This document shows positions 1 to 8,839 of a DNA stretch of 64,000 nt, one piece after another. Position 1 is the stretch's first letter, and every line of letters begins with the position of its first letter. The notes beneath the pieces are model-generated. The model had not been told where the DNA came from. It searched no databases and worked only from the letters and a program-made list of their open reading frames with translations. Origin of the DNA: Fictibacillus arsenicus (GTDB taxonomy: Bacteria; Bacillota; Bacilli; Bacillales; Fictibacillaceae); assembly GCF_001999465.1 (NCBI RefSeq), contig NZ_MQMF01000002.1:930001-994000 (forward strand). Reading direction: 5' to 3'. Position numbers and translations under genes: made by a program.

Positions 1-305
1 CTTGTCCGCGGATACAGATTATGCACATGCTTTAGCAGCTTTCCGCCTAGTCCCTTACCTCTAAACTCTTGTGCAATCAGCATTTCGCAAACATATATTG
101 TTACATTCATATCGGTCAGACACCGAATATATCCTGCAATTTTCTCGTTGGGTCCGATCACAACATACGCTGCATTTGAGTTTTTCCAAGCATTAAAAGT
201 TTCTTCATATCGCTCAACAAGCTGATTCCAGCCTTCTTTTTTGTTCAGTTCCTGAATTTCAGAAAAGTATTTTTCAGAAAAAGGAACAATCTTTTGCTCT
301 TCCAC
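1..305 (-). CDS. GNAT family N-acetyltransferase, C-terminus cut by window edge
   Basis: The reading frame runs off the left edge of the window, so about 101 N-terminal residues are visible. I chose the GTG at 303-305 because AAGGAG lies seven bases upstream. Near the visible end is an RGKGLGGKLL stretch, which fits the acetyl-CoA pyrophosphate-binding loop (Q/R-x-x-G-x-G/A) of the GNAT fold. It would transfer an acetyl group to an unknown small molecule or protein. It lies 13 bp downstream of the sugar isomerase gene and is probably in the same transcript. The substrate cannot be predicted. Confidence 0.8.
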   Translation of the reverse strand, partial: MEEQKIVPFSEKYFSEIQELNKKEGWNQLVERYEETFNAWKNSNAAYVVIGPNEKIAGYIRCLTDMNVTIYVCEMLIAQEFRGKGLGGKLLKHVHNLYPRT

Positions 306-318
306 TAGTTTGATCTCC

Positions 319-1071
319 TTATAAAAGTGCTTTAATGTTCTGAACCCCTTTTTCAACTTCCAAAAGCGGATTTTCTTCAAAATATTCCTGTTCGATCACG
401 CAATAATTTATCTTTTCTTCATCTGCCAGCTTTAGAAATCCTTTCATGTCCAAAATACCTGATCCCGCGACCGTGCTTACTTTCTTATCGTCTTTTGTTG
501 CCATATCTTTTAAATGAAGAGAAACACAGCGGTATTTATATTTCTTTAATAGTTCTTCCGGTTCAAACCCAGCGTACTTTGCCCAGTATGTATCAAGCTC
601 CATTTTTACAAGTTCTGGATCGGTTTCTTGAAAAACAACATCAAACGGAATTCTACCTTCTAACTTATAAAACTCGAAATCATGATTATGATAAGCCACT
701 CGAATTCCGTATTCTTTGCTTCTAAACGCTGCTTCGTTCAATGTTTCAGCAACCCGCTTATAGTCATCGATCGACTGCCTCTGCTCTTCCGTTAAATACG
801 GCATGATCATCAAGTCGTTCCCGAGCACTATCTGTTCATCCATATGTATTTTTAATGCTTCACCTGAAAAACGGTCTAAAGGAATATGTGCACCCGCAAC
901 CGTAAGTCCGGTTGAGTCGAGCACTTTCTTCACTTCTTTCGCTGATATTCCGAAAAGCCCTGCAAACTGTACACTGTCATAGCCCATGTCACTAACTTTT
1001 CCCAATGTTCCTAGCAGATCTTTTTCAGCCTCTGATTGTATGGAGTATAGCTGCAATCCGATTTTACGCAT
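319..1071 (-). CDS. Sugar phosphate isomerase/epimerase (AP_endonuc_2 TIM barrel)
   Basis: The 250-residue protein matches the xylose isomerase-like TIM barrel family (IolE/IolI/YcjR type). Metal-site signatures are visible: YHNHDFEF near residue 130, KMELDTYW near 160 and SLHLKDM near 185, which should supply the His, Glu and Asp ligands. An upstream in-frame start exists at 1092, but AAGGAGAGGATAAAC directly precedes the ATG at 1071, so the shorter form is chosen. The substrate is unknown; members act on inositol-derived ketoses, hexuloses or related sugars. It sits in a same-strand run with two GNAT genes and an esterase, with no sugar transporter nearby. Confidence 0.85.
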   Translation of the reverse strand: MRKIGLQLYSIQSEAEKDLLGTLGKVSDMGYDSVQFAGLFGISAKEVKKVLDSTGLTVAGAHIPLDRFSGEALKIHMDEQIVLGNDLMIMPYLTEEQRQSIDDYKRVAETLNEAAFRSKEYGIRVAYHNHDFEFYKLEGRIPFDVVFQETDPELVKMELDTYWAKYAGFEPEELLKKYKYRCVSLHLKDMATKDDKKVSTVAGSGILDMKGFLKLADEEKINYCVIEQEYFEENPLLEVEKGVQNIKALL

Positions 1072-1096
1072 GTTTATCCTCTCCTTATTCATTCGG

Positions 1097-1555
1097 TTAT
1101 AAAATTTTGTTCATCGACACAGATGCCTGCTTAAATCCTAGCTTTCTATAAAGCTTTATCGCATTTTCGTTGCTACCGAAAACATGCAATCCTAGTGATG
1201 CCGCACGAAGTTTTTTAGCTTCTTCTTCAAAAAACCGGAGAGCTTCACCGGCAATTCCCTGTTTTCTAGACGCTTCGAGGATATAGATATGGTAGAGAAA
1301 AGCTTTTTTCTCTTCATTGTTTACATGAAACCAAAGATAGCCCGCTAAACTTTCTTCACTCTTTATATGATAAAGATATTGTCCCTCTGTGTTCTCTTGA
1401 TCTGGCAGCAAACTTTCAATCTGCTTTTCTGCTTTCTCGTTTGCTTCCTCTATCGACATCAGGTAATGCTCAGCCGTATCTCTTGCGTAATCAGGAATCA
1501 TAAACTCTATGTAGCTTTTAAACTCTTTATTGTTCATTTTTTCAAAAGTGATCAA
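1097..1555 (-). CDS. GNAT family N-acetyltransferase
   Basis: The 152-residue protein has the GNAT pattern: an ILEASRKQGIAGEALRFF segment near residues 94-111 (motif A, acetyl-CoA loop) and a late LGLHVFGSNENAIKLYRKLGF stretch split here as LGLHVFGSNENA and LYRKLGF, typical of motif B. The start is TTG at 1555; AAGGAG lies about 12 bases upstream, somewhat far, but the next ATG (18 bases in) has no better site. It lies 16 bp after the esterase stop and is probably co-transcribed with it. The substrate is unknown. Confidence 0.82.
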   Translation of the reverse strand: MITFEKMNNKEFKSYIEFMIPDYARDTAEHYLMSIEEANEKAEKQIESLLPDQENTEGQYLYHIKSEESLAGYLWFHVNNEEKKAFLYHIYILEASRKQGIAGEALRFFEEEAKKLRAASLGLHVFGSNENAIKLYRKLGFKQASVSMNKIL

Positions 1556-1571
1556 CGTTTTTCAGCTCTCC

Positions 1572-2342
1572 TTATTTCATTAGATACTCAATGATTTCTG
1601 GCATTCGTTCACGCCAAGCTGATTCATGATGCTTTCCGCCCTCTGCTATTTCAAATCGTATTTCAATACCCTTTTCCTTGAGCTTCTCGTATACTTTTTC
1701 TGAAGAATGGATGTAATGTCCTGCATCTACTTTTGATGTATCTTCATCTGTTCCGATGTCCATATAAAACTTTTCTACCGCACTCAAGTCACTTTCCTCT
1801 ATGAATCTTTCAATTTCCTGCTGGTTGAACCAAAACGCAGATGATAAGCTCGCTATTCTGCTGAAAATGTGCGGATAACGGCATGCGGCATAGGTGGAAA
1901 TCAGCCCGCCCATTGAACTTCCCGCCATTAAAGTATCATCAGGCTTCGTTCGGTACTTGTCATCAATGACCGGCTTTAACGTATAAAGCAAAACTTCAAG
2001 ATATGTTTCCCCTTTTCCGCCAAAAACACCATCGATCTGAAGCAGCTCTGGTCCGACAGCCGGATTTTCCCAAGGACCATACTCATTCAGGCGCTCAAAT
2101 CCTTCATGGTTGCAGTCAATACCGACGATAATAAGCGGTGTTTTGCTTTCTTCCAGATAATCAGCAAGTCCCCAAGACACGCCATAACTAGCATCTTCAT
2201 CACGAAAAAGGTTTTGCCCGTCATGCATGTACAATACGTGATAGGTTTCATCCGATTCCTCATACCCCGACGGGAGGCAGACTCGGATCTGCCTTTCAAT
2301 ACCGCCGAACTGTTCAATCTTAATCTTAAATTCTTGTATCAT
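1572..2342 (-). CDS. Alpha/beta-hydrolase esterase (Esterase D / IroE-like, PF00756 type)
   Basis: The 256-residue protein has the nucleophile elbow AGSSMGG near residue 141 and an N-terminal YHVLYMHDGQNLF block characteristic of the putative esterase family that includes ferric-enterobactin/bacillibactin esterases, S-formylglutathione hydrolase and antigen-85-like enzymes. GGKHHESAW near the C-terminus should supply the catalytic His. No signal peptide is seen, so it is cytosolic. It starts at ATG with AGGAGAATAAG upstream. A siderophore esterase role is conceivable because a siderophore operon lies 30 kb away, but that siderophore is not an ester-linked trilactone, so I do not assign it. 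Confidence 0.82.
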   Translation of the reverse strand: MIQEFKIKIEQFGGIERQIRVCLPSGYEESDETYHVLYMHDGQNLFRDEDASYGVSWGLADYLEESKTPLIIVGIDCNHEGFERLNEYGPWENPAVGPELLQIDGVFGGKGETYLEVLLYTLKPVIDDKYRTKPDDTLMAGSSMGGLISTYAACRYPHIFSRIASLSSAFWFNQQEIERFIEESDLSAVEKFYMDIGTDEDTSKVDAGHYIHSSEKVYEKLKEKGIEIRFEIAEGGKHHESAWRERMPEIIEYLMK

Positions 2343-2396
2343 CTTATTCTCCTAATCTTGATTTTCTTATTTCGCAATCATTGATGCTTTGAAAGT

Positions 2397-2531
2397 GGTT
2401 GATTTCCGCTTCAGAATGCTCGCTTTCCGCAGGGCGTGCGGTAAGCCTCCTCGCGCTTTGCGCCTTCAGGAGTCTCACCTGTCCCGCTGGTCCTGCAGGA
2501 GTCTCGCATCTTGCGCTCCAATCAACTTGTC
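2397..2531 (-). repeat. 135-bp dispersed hairpin element, copy A
   Basis: This stretch is the reverse complement of the element at 49333-49467, with roughly 85-90% identity by eye. Read on the minus strand it begins GTTGATTGGAGCGCAAG and ends CGGAAATCAACCAC, so the ends form short inverted repeats (GTTGATT/AATCAAC). The middle folds into a long hairpin: GGTGAGACTCCT pairs with AGGAGGCTTACC around a GCGC-AAA-GCGC tip. It occupies the gap between the MBL hydrolase and the esterase, both on the minus strand. There is no coding potential. Confidence 0.85.
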
Positions 2532-2550
2532 AATGAAGTTTTTAAAAAAG

Positions 2551-3408
2551 TTATTGATACAACTCATAGCCGTTCACAAAAAACTGAATTGTCTCGATTT
2601 CATCCTCGTTCAGTTCCCTGCCGACCGATTCTCTATAGGCTTCTGTAATGGATTCGTTTTTTCCTTTAAATTTTTCAGTAAGTTTCGCAACACTTCTTAA
2701 TGTCTTCGCTTCCTGGCTGTACTCTGATTTTAAAACGGGTTTCCAATGGGATAAAATATACGTTTCTGCATCAAACGTATCAATAACATCCAAAAGCTTA
2801 TTTGTGTTTGATACCGTATAGTTATTTCGCGGTGCATACATGTTCGCGTAAATGCAATCTGCTAAAAACAAAATCTTTTCTTCTTTTATGTAAACGATGA
2901 TAGAATCTGTCGTATGATCTCCCCCTACATGCTGCAGGATACATGTCACACCGCCAAGATCAATCTCCGCTTTTTCATCAAACGTAATTGTAGGGAGCTT
3001 TATTTTGATATCCCGGTTTTCTTCAAATTCTTTTTTGATAGCGGTTGCACAAAATTCAATTTCAATCCCTTGCTTCACTCTTTCATCCAGTGCTTCATCT
3101 GTCCAGGAAAAAGGCATAAGTTCTTTCATTTTATCTTTTGTTCGGCTGGAGGCAATGGACGGAAAATCTAATGCTGACATGCCAAAGATATGATCCCAAT
3201 GCCAGTGCGTAATCACCGCCAGGCCAGGCTTCTGTATGCCGTTTTTATTTAATTCTTTTAAAAAATATTTTGCATGATTTTCTGAATTGCCCGCGTCGAT
3301 CATCAGTGTCATATCGTCTCCAACTACTGCCCCTAAAATCGGCCTGTCTGTTTCAGAGACAGGGGTTTGATACCAAAATCGTTCACTTAATTTCTCCAGT
3401 GTCTGCAT
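2551..3408 (-). CDS. MBL-fold metallohydrolase
   Basis: The 285-residue protein carries the zinc signature THWHWDH (residues ~67-73, HxHxDH), a downstream GGDHTTDS and FLADCIY, and a late LSHW. These are the usual metallo-beta-lactamase-fold ligands. It is a cytosolic hydrolase of unknown substrate. Length fits the general MBL family rather than glyoxalase II or RNase Z. The ATG has GGGGAGATGAAGT upstream. It ends 20 bp before hairpin element copy A. Confidence 0.85.
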   Translation of the reverse strand: MQTLEKLSERFWYQTPVSETDRPILGAVVGDDMTLMIDAGNSENHAKYFLKELNKNGIQKPGLAVITHWHWDHIFGMSALDFPSIASSRTKDKMKELMPFSWTDEALDERVKQGIEIEFCATAIKKEFEENRDIKIKLPTITFDEKAEIDLGGVTCILQHVGGDHTTDSIIVYIKEEKILFLADCIYANMYAPRNNYTVSNTNKLLDVIDTFDAETYILSHWKPVLKSEYSQEAKTLRSVAKLTEKFKGKNESITEAYRESVGRELNEDEIETIQFFVNGYELYQ

Positions 3409-3459
3409 ACTTCATCTCCCCATGAAACGATCTGTATTTTTCTTCATTGTACATTTTAA

Positions 3460-4398
3460 TTATCTCTGTGGGTTAGAAAGATGCACATTCTGCTCGATAT
3501 GTATTTCTTTTGGCAGGGAAGTCGGTGCGTTTGGGACTTTTCTTGTTTTCATATTAATTACATCAGAGGAATAGAGCTTTACCATCATACTTCCGCCATA
3601 TTTTTTTGCCCTGATCAGAATAGGCTGATTGTATTGATTCTTAAACTGAAAATCTGGTCCGTACCAGCTGACTGTTGCATCTCTTCCAGGAGGAACGTAC
3701 GGAACCCGTTTGCTGTGAGAATAACGCTGTACAATATTTAACCCTGCACGGTCAACTGCATTAAAAAGAGTGGAGGATACTTGGCATATCCCCCCGCCTA
3801 CACCTTCAGATAATTCACCTCTTACGATAATTGGTGCGCGCATATACCCTTTTGCTATTGTTCGATTTCCTACAACTTGATTAAAAGAAAAAGTTTCACC
3901 AGGGAAAACAACATGGCTGTCTAATGCTTTGGAAGCGAGCTCAATATTGTTGGAACGGCTTTTGTTATTCGAATTAAAGTACGTTATGTATTGTCCGATT
4001 TGCTGCGTTTTAATATGCGCAAGGAGTTCAGTATCCACCTTCGGGTAAAGATTAACTTCAGGAACATCTACTTTAGACGAACCTTTACCAAAAAAATACG
4101 AATAGAAACTATCTTTAAACATATGACGGTTTAATTTGTAACCCACTTCCCCTGGAACAATTCCACCTCGATCATTGATCTTGGCATTAACGGGAGCTTT
4201 GTAGGTTTGTTTTTCTAGCTGATTAACAAATCGGTCGTATTTTTCGTTATCGATCATGGGTATGCCTGGGATTGGGGCTGAAAAATGGATACGATTCACT
4301 TCAGCGATCGTTTTCCCTTGCTGGTTCACTGTTAAGCTATCAGGCAAATTGACGGGATGTGCGACTAATAATAATCCAGTTAACCAATTTAGGAACAT
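3460..4398 (-). CDS. VanW family protein
   Basis: The 312-residue protein has an N-terminal hydrophobic segment (FLNWLTGLLLVAHPV), so it is probably exported or membrane-anchored. A VanW core follows, with FPGETFSFNQVVG near residue 160 and the hallmark GGGICQVSSTLFNA near residue 200. VanW proteins accompany some glycopeptide-resistance clusters but are common in spore-formers with unknown cell-envelope roles; nothing here suggests resistance. An in-frame GTG lies at 4413, but GGAGGGG six bases before the ATG at 4398 makes the latter the likely start. Confidence 0.85.
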   Translation of the reverse strand: MFLNWLTGLLLVAHPVNLPDSLTVNQQGKTIAEVNRIHFSAPIPGIPMIDNEKYDRFVNQLEKQTYKAPVNAKINDRGGIVPGEVGYKLNRHMFKDSFYSYFFGKGSSKVDVPEVNLYPKVDTELLAHIKTQQIGQYITYFNSNNKSRSNNIELASKALDSHVVFPGETFSFNQVVGNRTIAKGYMRAPIIVRGELSEGVGGGICQVSSTLFNAVDRAGLNIVQRYSHSKRVPYVPPGRDATVSWYGPDFQFKNQYNQPILIRAKKYGGSMMVKLYSSDVINMKTRKVPNAPTSLPKEIHIEQNVHLSNPQR

Positions 4399-4479
4399 TT
4401 TGTACCCCTCCACGTTTACATAGTCATACCTAGCGTTTTTACTTTTTCCTAATTTGCTGTTTTTATTACAAATACCAAT

Positions 4480-4510
4480 AAAAAAAAGCCTGAATCATGT
4501 GTGATTCAAG
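4480..4510 (-). terminator. Intrinsic terminator after the dioxygenase gene
   Basis: On the minus strand the TGAATCA/TGATTCA stem is followed by eight T residues. It lies 11 bp past the dioxygenase stop codon. Confidence 0.8.
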
Positions 4511-4521
4511 CGTCATTATCG

Positions 4522-5493
4522 TTATGCTTTTGTATTCAGCGGCTTTAGCCGTGCTTCTATTTCTTCACGCTGAGGCTCTAAGAACGGCGGAAGTGCCAAT
4601 GATTCTCCAAGGTGCTCCAATTCTTCGTCTGTATCAAAACCTGGTCCGTCAGTCGCAAGCTCAAACAGAATGCGGTTAGGTTCACGGAAATATAGTGATT
4701 TAAAATAGAAACGATCTACGAACCCTGAGTTTGGAAATCTTGATGTTCTTACTTTTTCAATCCATTCACGCAGTTCATCTTCATTATCCACACGGAACGC
4801 AACATGATGGACCCCACCGCGTCCAAGTCGTTCCTGCGGCAAATCTGTGCGTTCTTCAATATGAACCTCAGCTCCTGAACCGCCTTCTCCCGTTTCCAAA
4901 ACGATAATATCAGGCTGTCCTGAAACTTCAGCTTCGTAAGAACCGCTTTTTCGGAACCCTAAAAGTTCTGTCAGTACTTGTATAGTGGGTTCAGCTGCAG
5001 GAACTGTTAAACGGACAGGGCCAAGTCCGATAATCGCAGTTTCTTCTGGAGTGGTACTTTTACTCCAAGGTTTTCCGCCTGCTACTCCTTTGTTCTTTTC
5101 ATCAGAAACTAAGATCAGGCGCTGTCCTTCTAAATCACGGAACGCAAGAGTCTGGCGTCCTGCACGGTCCTTAATTCCTTCTGTTTCTATTCCATGTTCT
5201 TTTAATCGGTCTTCCCAGTAGTTTAATGCGGCATCATCTTTTACACGAAGAGAAATCGCAGAAATCGAATTGTTACCGTCATGGTTGCGGCCAGCCATCG
5301 GGATCTCAAAAAATGTGAGCTCTGTTCCCGGATTTCCTTTTTCATCGCCATAAAACAAGTGATAAACACTCGTGTCATCCTGGTTCACGGTTTTCTTAAT
5401 CAATCTGAGCCCCATTACTTCTGTATAAAACTTAAAATTCTCAGGAGCTTTTGCGGTGAGAGCAGAAACGTGATGAATTCCTTTAAGTTCCAT
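4522..5493 (-). CDS. Ring-cleaving dioxygenase, MhqA/MhqO type (double glyoxalase fold)
   Basis: The 323-residue protein begins MELKGIHHVSALTAKAPENF and contains a second vicinal-oxygen-chelate repeat with GGVHHVAFRV near residue 225 and RILFELATDGPGF near residue 280. The His residues at 7 and ~229 and the Glu in LFELATD are the expected Fe(II) ligands. The family includes Bacillus subtilis MhqA, MhqE and MhqO, which degrade quinone or catechol electrophiles and are induced under MhqR. I see no clear MhqR operator upstream. It is monocistronic, with a terminator behind it. Confidence 0.85.
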   Translation of the reverse strand: MELKGIHHVSALTAKAPENFKFYTEVMGLRLIKKTVNQDDTSVYHLFYGDEKGNPGTELTFFEIPMAGRNHDGNNSISAISLRVKDDAALNYWEDRLKEHGIETEGIKDRAGRQTLAFRDLEGQRLILVSDEKNKGVAGGKPWSKSTTPEETAIIGLGPVRLTVPAAEPTIQVLTELLGFRKSGSYEAEVSGQPDIIVLETGEGGSGAEVHIEERTDLPQERLGRGGVHHVAFRVDNEDELREWIEKVRTSRFPNSGFVDRFYFKSLYFREPNRILFELATDGPGFDTDEELEHLGESLALPPFLEPQREEIEARLKPLNTKA

Positions 5494-5584
5494 CTACAAA
5501 ACCTTCTTTCACACTTTTTCTATATTATCTGCTTTTTTGTGTAAAATGCCTAATGAAACGGTTTGGTTAATTTGACTGTTATTT

Positions 5585-5911
5585 TTAACTCCTCGGCGCC
5601 CAAAGCATGACAGATACTCCTATGAGGCAGATTCCTGCTCCAAGCCAGTCATACATATCCGGAGTTTTCTTGTCTATCAGCCAGCCCCATAATACCGCTA
5701 ATATGATAAATACACCGCCATATGCTGCATAGACTCTTCCGAACGTCGGGAAATTCTGCAAAGTCGGAATTACGCCGTAAGCAACTAAAATTACGCTTCC
5801 AGCTATTCCATATGTAATCGGCTTAGATTCCCTTAGCCAGAGCCATACAAGATATCCGCCGCCAATCTCGGCAATTCCAGCAATTATAAATAAAAAAATG
5901 GCCGCAAACAT
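5585..5911 (-). CDS. ynfA: YnfA/UPF0060 family small membrane protein
   Basis: The protein is 108 residues with four predicted membrane helices. Family signatures include [15 protein letters not shown] near residue 13, [20 protein letters not shown] near 50-70 and [12 protein letters not shown] near 88. A longer in-frame ORF reaches 6154 and overlaps egtD. The ATG at 5911 has AAAGGAGGTTTAAG upstream and matches the conserved family length, so it is the start. The function is unsettled; members resemble small multidrug exporters by topology. Confidence 0.9.
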   Translation of the reverse strand: MFAAIFLFIIAGIAEIGGGYLVWLWLRESKPITYGIAGSVILVAYGVIPTLQNFPTFGRVYAAYGGVFIILAVLWGWLIDKKTPDMYDWLGAGICLIGVSVMLWAPRS

Positions 5912-5951
5912 CTTAAACCTCCTTTTACTACATTCTTCATTCATTGTAAAA

Positions 5952-5982
5952 GAAAAAAGACCGAAAACAAAATTCGGTCTTT
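5952..5982 (-). terminator. Intrinsic terminator of the egtB-egtD operon
   Basis: On the minus strand AAAGACCGAA and TTCGGTCTTTT form a strong stem around a TTTGTT-type loop with trailing T residues, abutting the egtD stop codon. Confidence 0.8.
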
Positions 5983-6947
5983 TACTTAACTTCAAGAAAA
6001 TGCATGCTGAACCATCGCTTTTCATCACACCAAACTTTCTTTGGTGTAAATCCGCACAAACTGGCGATCTCTTGGAACTCTTCAATCGTAAATTTATAAG
6101 AGTTTTCTGTATGAATGGTCTCACCTTCTTGGAAAGCGATCTCTTCATCACCAATCGTGATCACCTGATCCTTCAAGCTTACAAGATGCATCTCAACCCT
6201 GCCTTTTTCCGCGTGATAAAAAGCATGATGACTGAAATCTTCGAGCTTAAAGTCTGCCAGCAACTCCCGATTCAATCGGTTGAGCAGATTCAAATTAAAA
6301 TCACGTGTAACACCTTTTTGATCATTGTAAGCAGCATTTAAGACGGTATGATCTTTTTTCAAATCTACACCAATCAATAAACCTCCGCCTGGTTTTAATA
6401 GTTCGGCCGTTTGTTTCAGGAATTCCCCCATTTCATGCGGTTCAAAGTTTCCAATGGTTGAACCTGGGAAAAATACAACTTTTCGTTTTGATTCAAGTTT
6501 TGGCATCTCAAATTTTGCTGTATAATCTGCCGAAACCGCATGTACGTTTATGTTTGGATATTCGATTGATAAAGCTCTTGCGGACTGATAGAGAAAATCT
6601 TTCGAGATATCGATCGGTACATATTCTTTTAGCTGGGGCATCGCCTCTAAAAGAGTCCTAACCTTTTCACTGCTGCCGCTTCCAAACTCAATGAGTACGC
6701 TGTCTGCTCCAGCGGCATCTGCCATTTCGTATTTGTATTTATTTAAAATAAATAACTCTGTACGGGTCGGATAATATTCCCGCAGCATAGTGATTGATTC
6801 GAAAAGCTCGGAACCTTTTTTATCGTAGAAATATTTTGGAGAGATTGATTTTGGCATTGATTTGAGACCGTTCAAAATTTCACTGTACATATCTGTTTCG
6901 TTTTCATTACCGACATGATAATGCACGTTCTGTTTAACGGTTTTCAT
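5982..6947 (-). CDS. egtD: L-histidine N-alpha-methyltransferase EgtD
   Basis: The 321-residue SAM-dependent enzyme trimethylates histidine to hercynine, the first step toward ergothioneine. Family markers are [12 protein letters not shown] near residue 38, REYYPTRTE near 56, IEFGSGSS near 86 and [11 protein letters not shown] near 160. An upstream in-frame start exists at 6986, but GGAGG seven bases before the ATG at 6947 fixes the start. That ATG overlaps the egtB stop as ATGA, so the two genes are translationally coupled. No gamma-glutamylcysteine ligase (egtA), amidohydrolase (egtC) or lyase (egtE) is nearby. Confidence 0.92.
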   Translation of the reverse strand: MKTVKQNVHYHVGNENETDMYSEILNGLKSMPKSISPKYFYDKKGSELFESITMLREYYPTRTELFILNKYKYEMADAAGADSVLIEFGSGSSEKVRTLLEAMPQLKEYVPIDISKDFLYQSARALSIEYPNINVHAVSADYTAKFEMPKLESKRKVVFFPGSTIGNFEPHEMGEFLKQTAELLKPGGGLLIGVDLKKDHTVLNAAYNDQKGVTRDFNLNLLNRLNRELLADFKLEDFSHHAFYHAEKGRVEMHLVSLKDQVITIGDEEIAFQEGETIHTENSYKFTIEEFQEIASLCGFTPKKVWCDEKRWFSMHFLEVK

Positions 6948-8218
6948 AAATAGTCCTCCGCTAAACGCAATCCGCTGAACTGCCACCTTTTATCCGCTTG
7001 AAAGAAGTTGCGGTATGTCGGACGGATATGGGATTGTGAGGTTGCGCATGATCCTCCCCTTAAAACCATCTGGTTACACATGAACTTCGCGTTGTACTCA
7101 CCAAGTGCACCCTCAAGCGGTTTGGTTCTTGGGTATGAGGTGTACGGGCTGCTCGTCCATTCCCATACATCCCCATAAGCTTGTTTAAATGGAGCAAGAG
7201 AATCGGAGCAATCCACAACAGGATGATAGCACTCGCTTTCCGCAAAATTGCCTTCGATTGGAATCGACGCCATCGCATTTTCCCATTCAGCTTCAGTCGG
7301 AAGTCTTTTTCCACTCCATCTCGCAAACGCATCTGCTTCATAAAAACTGATATGGCAAACTGGCTCATCCAAGTTGAGTTTCTTTTCACCTGTTAATGTA
7401 AAAGTGTACCAGCCATCATCTGCTTTCCTCCAATAAAGAGGATGCTTCCACTTTTCTTTTTTTACGGCAGCCCAGCCATCAGAAAGCCAATGTTCCGGCT
7501 GTTCATATCCTCCCGCTTCTATAAATGAGATGTATTCACCGTTCGTTACGGGATGAGAAGCCAGTCGATAAGGTTCAAGCCATACTTTATGACGCGGCCG
7601 TTCATTATCAAACGAAAAGCCTGTGCTAGAGTATCCGATCTCTACAAGCCCGCCTTCAATATTAATATAGGTTGTTCCGGTATTTGATTGCGGCTGCGGA
7701 ATAGTCTTTGAATCCGCAAATTGCGGCAATAAAGGATTGCATGAAAAATTAAATTTCACATCTGTTAAAAGAAGTTCCTGGTGCTGCTGTTCATGCTGCA
7801 GACCAATCTCAATCAGATCGTGTATCTCCTGGGGCAGGTTATCTTCATATTGATCGACGAGCTGAATGATGGCTTCATCAACATGTTTACGGTATTCATA
7901 GACTTCATCCATGGTAGGTCTGGATAGCACCCCTCTGGAGTGACGCGGGTGATAGGAACCAATTGTTTCATAATAGGAGTTAAATAGAAAATCAAACTGC
8001 GGGTTATAAGGAACATAAGAAGAATCATTTTCCCTTAAAATAAATCGTTCAAAAAACCAGGTTGTATGGGCGAGGTGCCACTTTGGAGGACTGACATCAG
8101 GCATAGCCTGAATGATCGTATCTTCATTCTGAAGTTTTGATGCTAGTTTTTCTGATAAGGATCTGACTTGGTGGTATTGTTCGCTTAACTTTTCAGCTGC
8201 AGCATGCTCAATCGCCAT
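6944..8218 (-). CDS. egtB: Ergothioneine biosynthesis sulfoxide synthase EgtB
   Basis: The 424-residue protein has an N-terminal DinB-like region with PPKWHLAHTTWFFE (residues ~44-57), a HEQQHQE iron site near residue 140 (HxxxHxE) and a C-terminal formylglycine-generating-enzyme-like domain (GEYISFIEAGGY, RLPTEAEWE, LRGGSCAT). It couples hercynine to a thiol with O2 using non-haem iron. Mycobacterial EgtB uses gamma-glutamylcysteine; other EgtB types use cysteine directly, and the lack of egtA/egtC here makes cysteine plausible (inference). The ATG at 8218 has GGGAGG upstream; the in-frame start at 8296 lacks one. Confidence 0.92.
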   Translation of the reverse strand: MAIEHAAAEKLSEQYHQVRSLSEKLASKLQNEDTIIQAMPDVSPPKWHLAHTTWFFERFILRENDSSYVPYNPQFDFLFNSYYETIGSYHPRHSRGVLSRPTMDEVYEYRKHVDEAIIQLVDQYEDNLPQEIHDLIEIGLQHEQQHQELLLTDVKFNFSCNPLLPQFADSKTIPQPQSNTGTTYINIEGGLVEIGYSSTGFSFDNERPRHKVWLEPYRLASHPVTNGEYISFIEAGGYEQPEHWLSDGWAAVKKEKWKHPLYWRKADDGWYTFTLTGEKKLNLDEPVCHISFYEADAFARWSGKRLPTEAEWENAMASIPIEGNFAESECYHPVVDCSDSLAPFKQAYGDVWEWTSSPYTSYPRTKPLEGALGEYNAKFMCNQMVLRGGSCATSQSHIRPTYRNFFQADKRWQFSGLRLAEDYL

Positions 8219-8439
8219 AAATATCCTCCCTAAATTTATCATTTCAGGACATTGCATCTTGATATATATATTGAAGTTGTTCATTCTGCATTCCACTCAG
8301 TTGTAATACAACCATATTAAAGTATAAATAGCCGAAAATAGGTAAATTCAAACAAACCATATAAATTCTTAACAATTATGATGATGCGATATGAGGTATT
8401 GCGTTTATTTAGAAGAGTGTGAACAACGTAGAATCTTGT

Positions 8440-8523
8440 GACTGGACAAAAATGCGGGCTGACCGGACAAAAAATAGCCTGCACCGGACAAAAATTTGGA
8501 CTGACCGAACAAAAAAGAAAAAG
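8440..8523. repeat. Array R1: four 21-bp units, core GACCGGACAAAAA
   Basis: Units start at 8440, 8461, 8482 and 8503, exactly 21 bp apart. Each begins with (G/C)AC(C/T)G(G/A)ACAAAAA and ends in about eight variable bases. The array lies downstream of the DUF3817 terminator and upstream of egtB, inside a 340-bp gap that otherwise holds only the egtB promoter region. It belongs to the family described for arrays R2-R8. Confidence 0.9.
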
Positions 8524-8552
8524 GATATCCGCACCTAGCAGATATCCCCTTC
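8511..8552 (-). terminator. Intrinsic terminator after DUF3817 gene
   Basis: On the minus strand GGATATC pairs with GATATCC and is followed by TTTTTCTTTTTT. The T-tract merges with the last unit of array R1. Confidence 0.75.
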
Positions 8553-8557
8553 CTAAT

Positions 8558-8839
8558 TTAATCTCTTAAAAACTTACGGTCAAAGATAAAAGGTCCAAAC
8601 GGCACGACTGATGACAGCCCCGCAAGAAAGGCTCTCATAAACGGCCACTTCTTAACGTTCCAAACATAAAGAATGGCTAAGGCATAAAGGACGAACAGCA
8701 GACCGTGCAGTCCACCGACAATCGTTACCGCCATCGGCTGATCCATAAAATACTTTAAGGGCATTGCGATAAAAAGAAGGATCAGGAATGACCAGCCTTC
8801 TAGAAATCCAATAGTTTTAAGCATTTTAATTGGGTTCAT
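8558..8839 (-). CDS. DUF3817 family small membrane protein
   Basis: The 93-residue protein has three hydrophobic segments and the family hallmark GGLHGLLFVLY near residue 42, followed by a VVPFGPFIFDRK end. DUF3817 proteins (YdzA type) are integral membrane proteins of unknown function. TGGAGG precedes the ATG. It stands alone with its own terminator. Confidence 0.88.
   Translation of the reverse strand: MNPIKMLKTIGFLEGWSFLILLFIAMPLKYFMDQPMAVTIVGGLHGLLFVLYALAILYVWNVKKWPFMRAFLAGLSSVVPFGPFIFDRKFLRD

Noticed and set aside
2389-2700. 103-codon plus-strand ORF over hairpin element copy A
   Set aside because: It reads through the repeat and antisense into the MBL gene without a ribosome site.
3460-4398. 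Vancomycin resistance from the VanW protein
   Set aside because: VanW alone is common in spore-formers; no vanHAX ligase genes are present.
5494-5584. Possible MhqR operator upstream of the ring-cleaving dioxygenase
   Set aside because: No ATCTCGAATTCGAGAT-like palindrome is present in the promoter gap.
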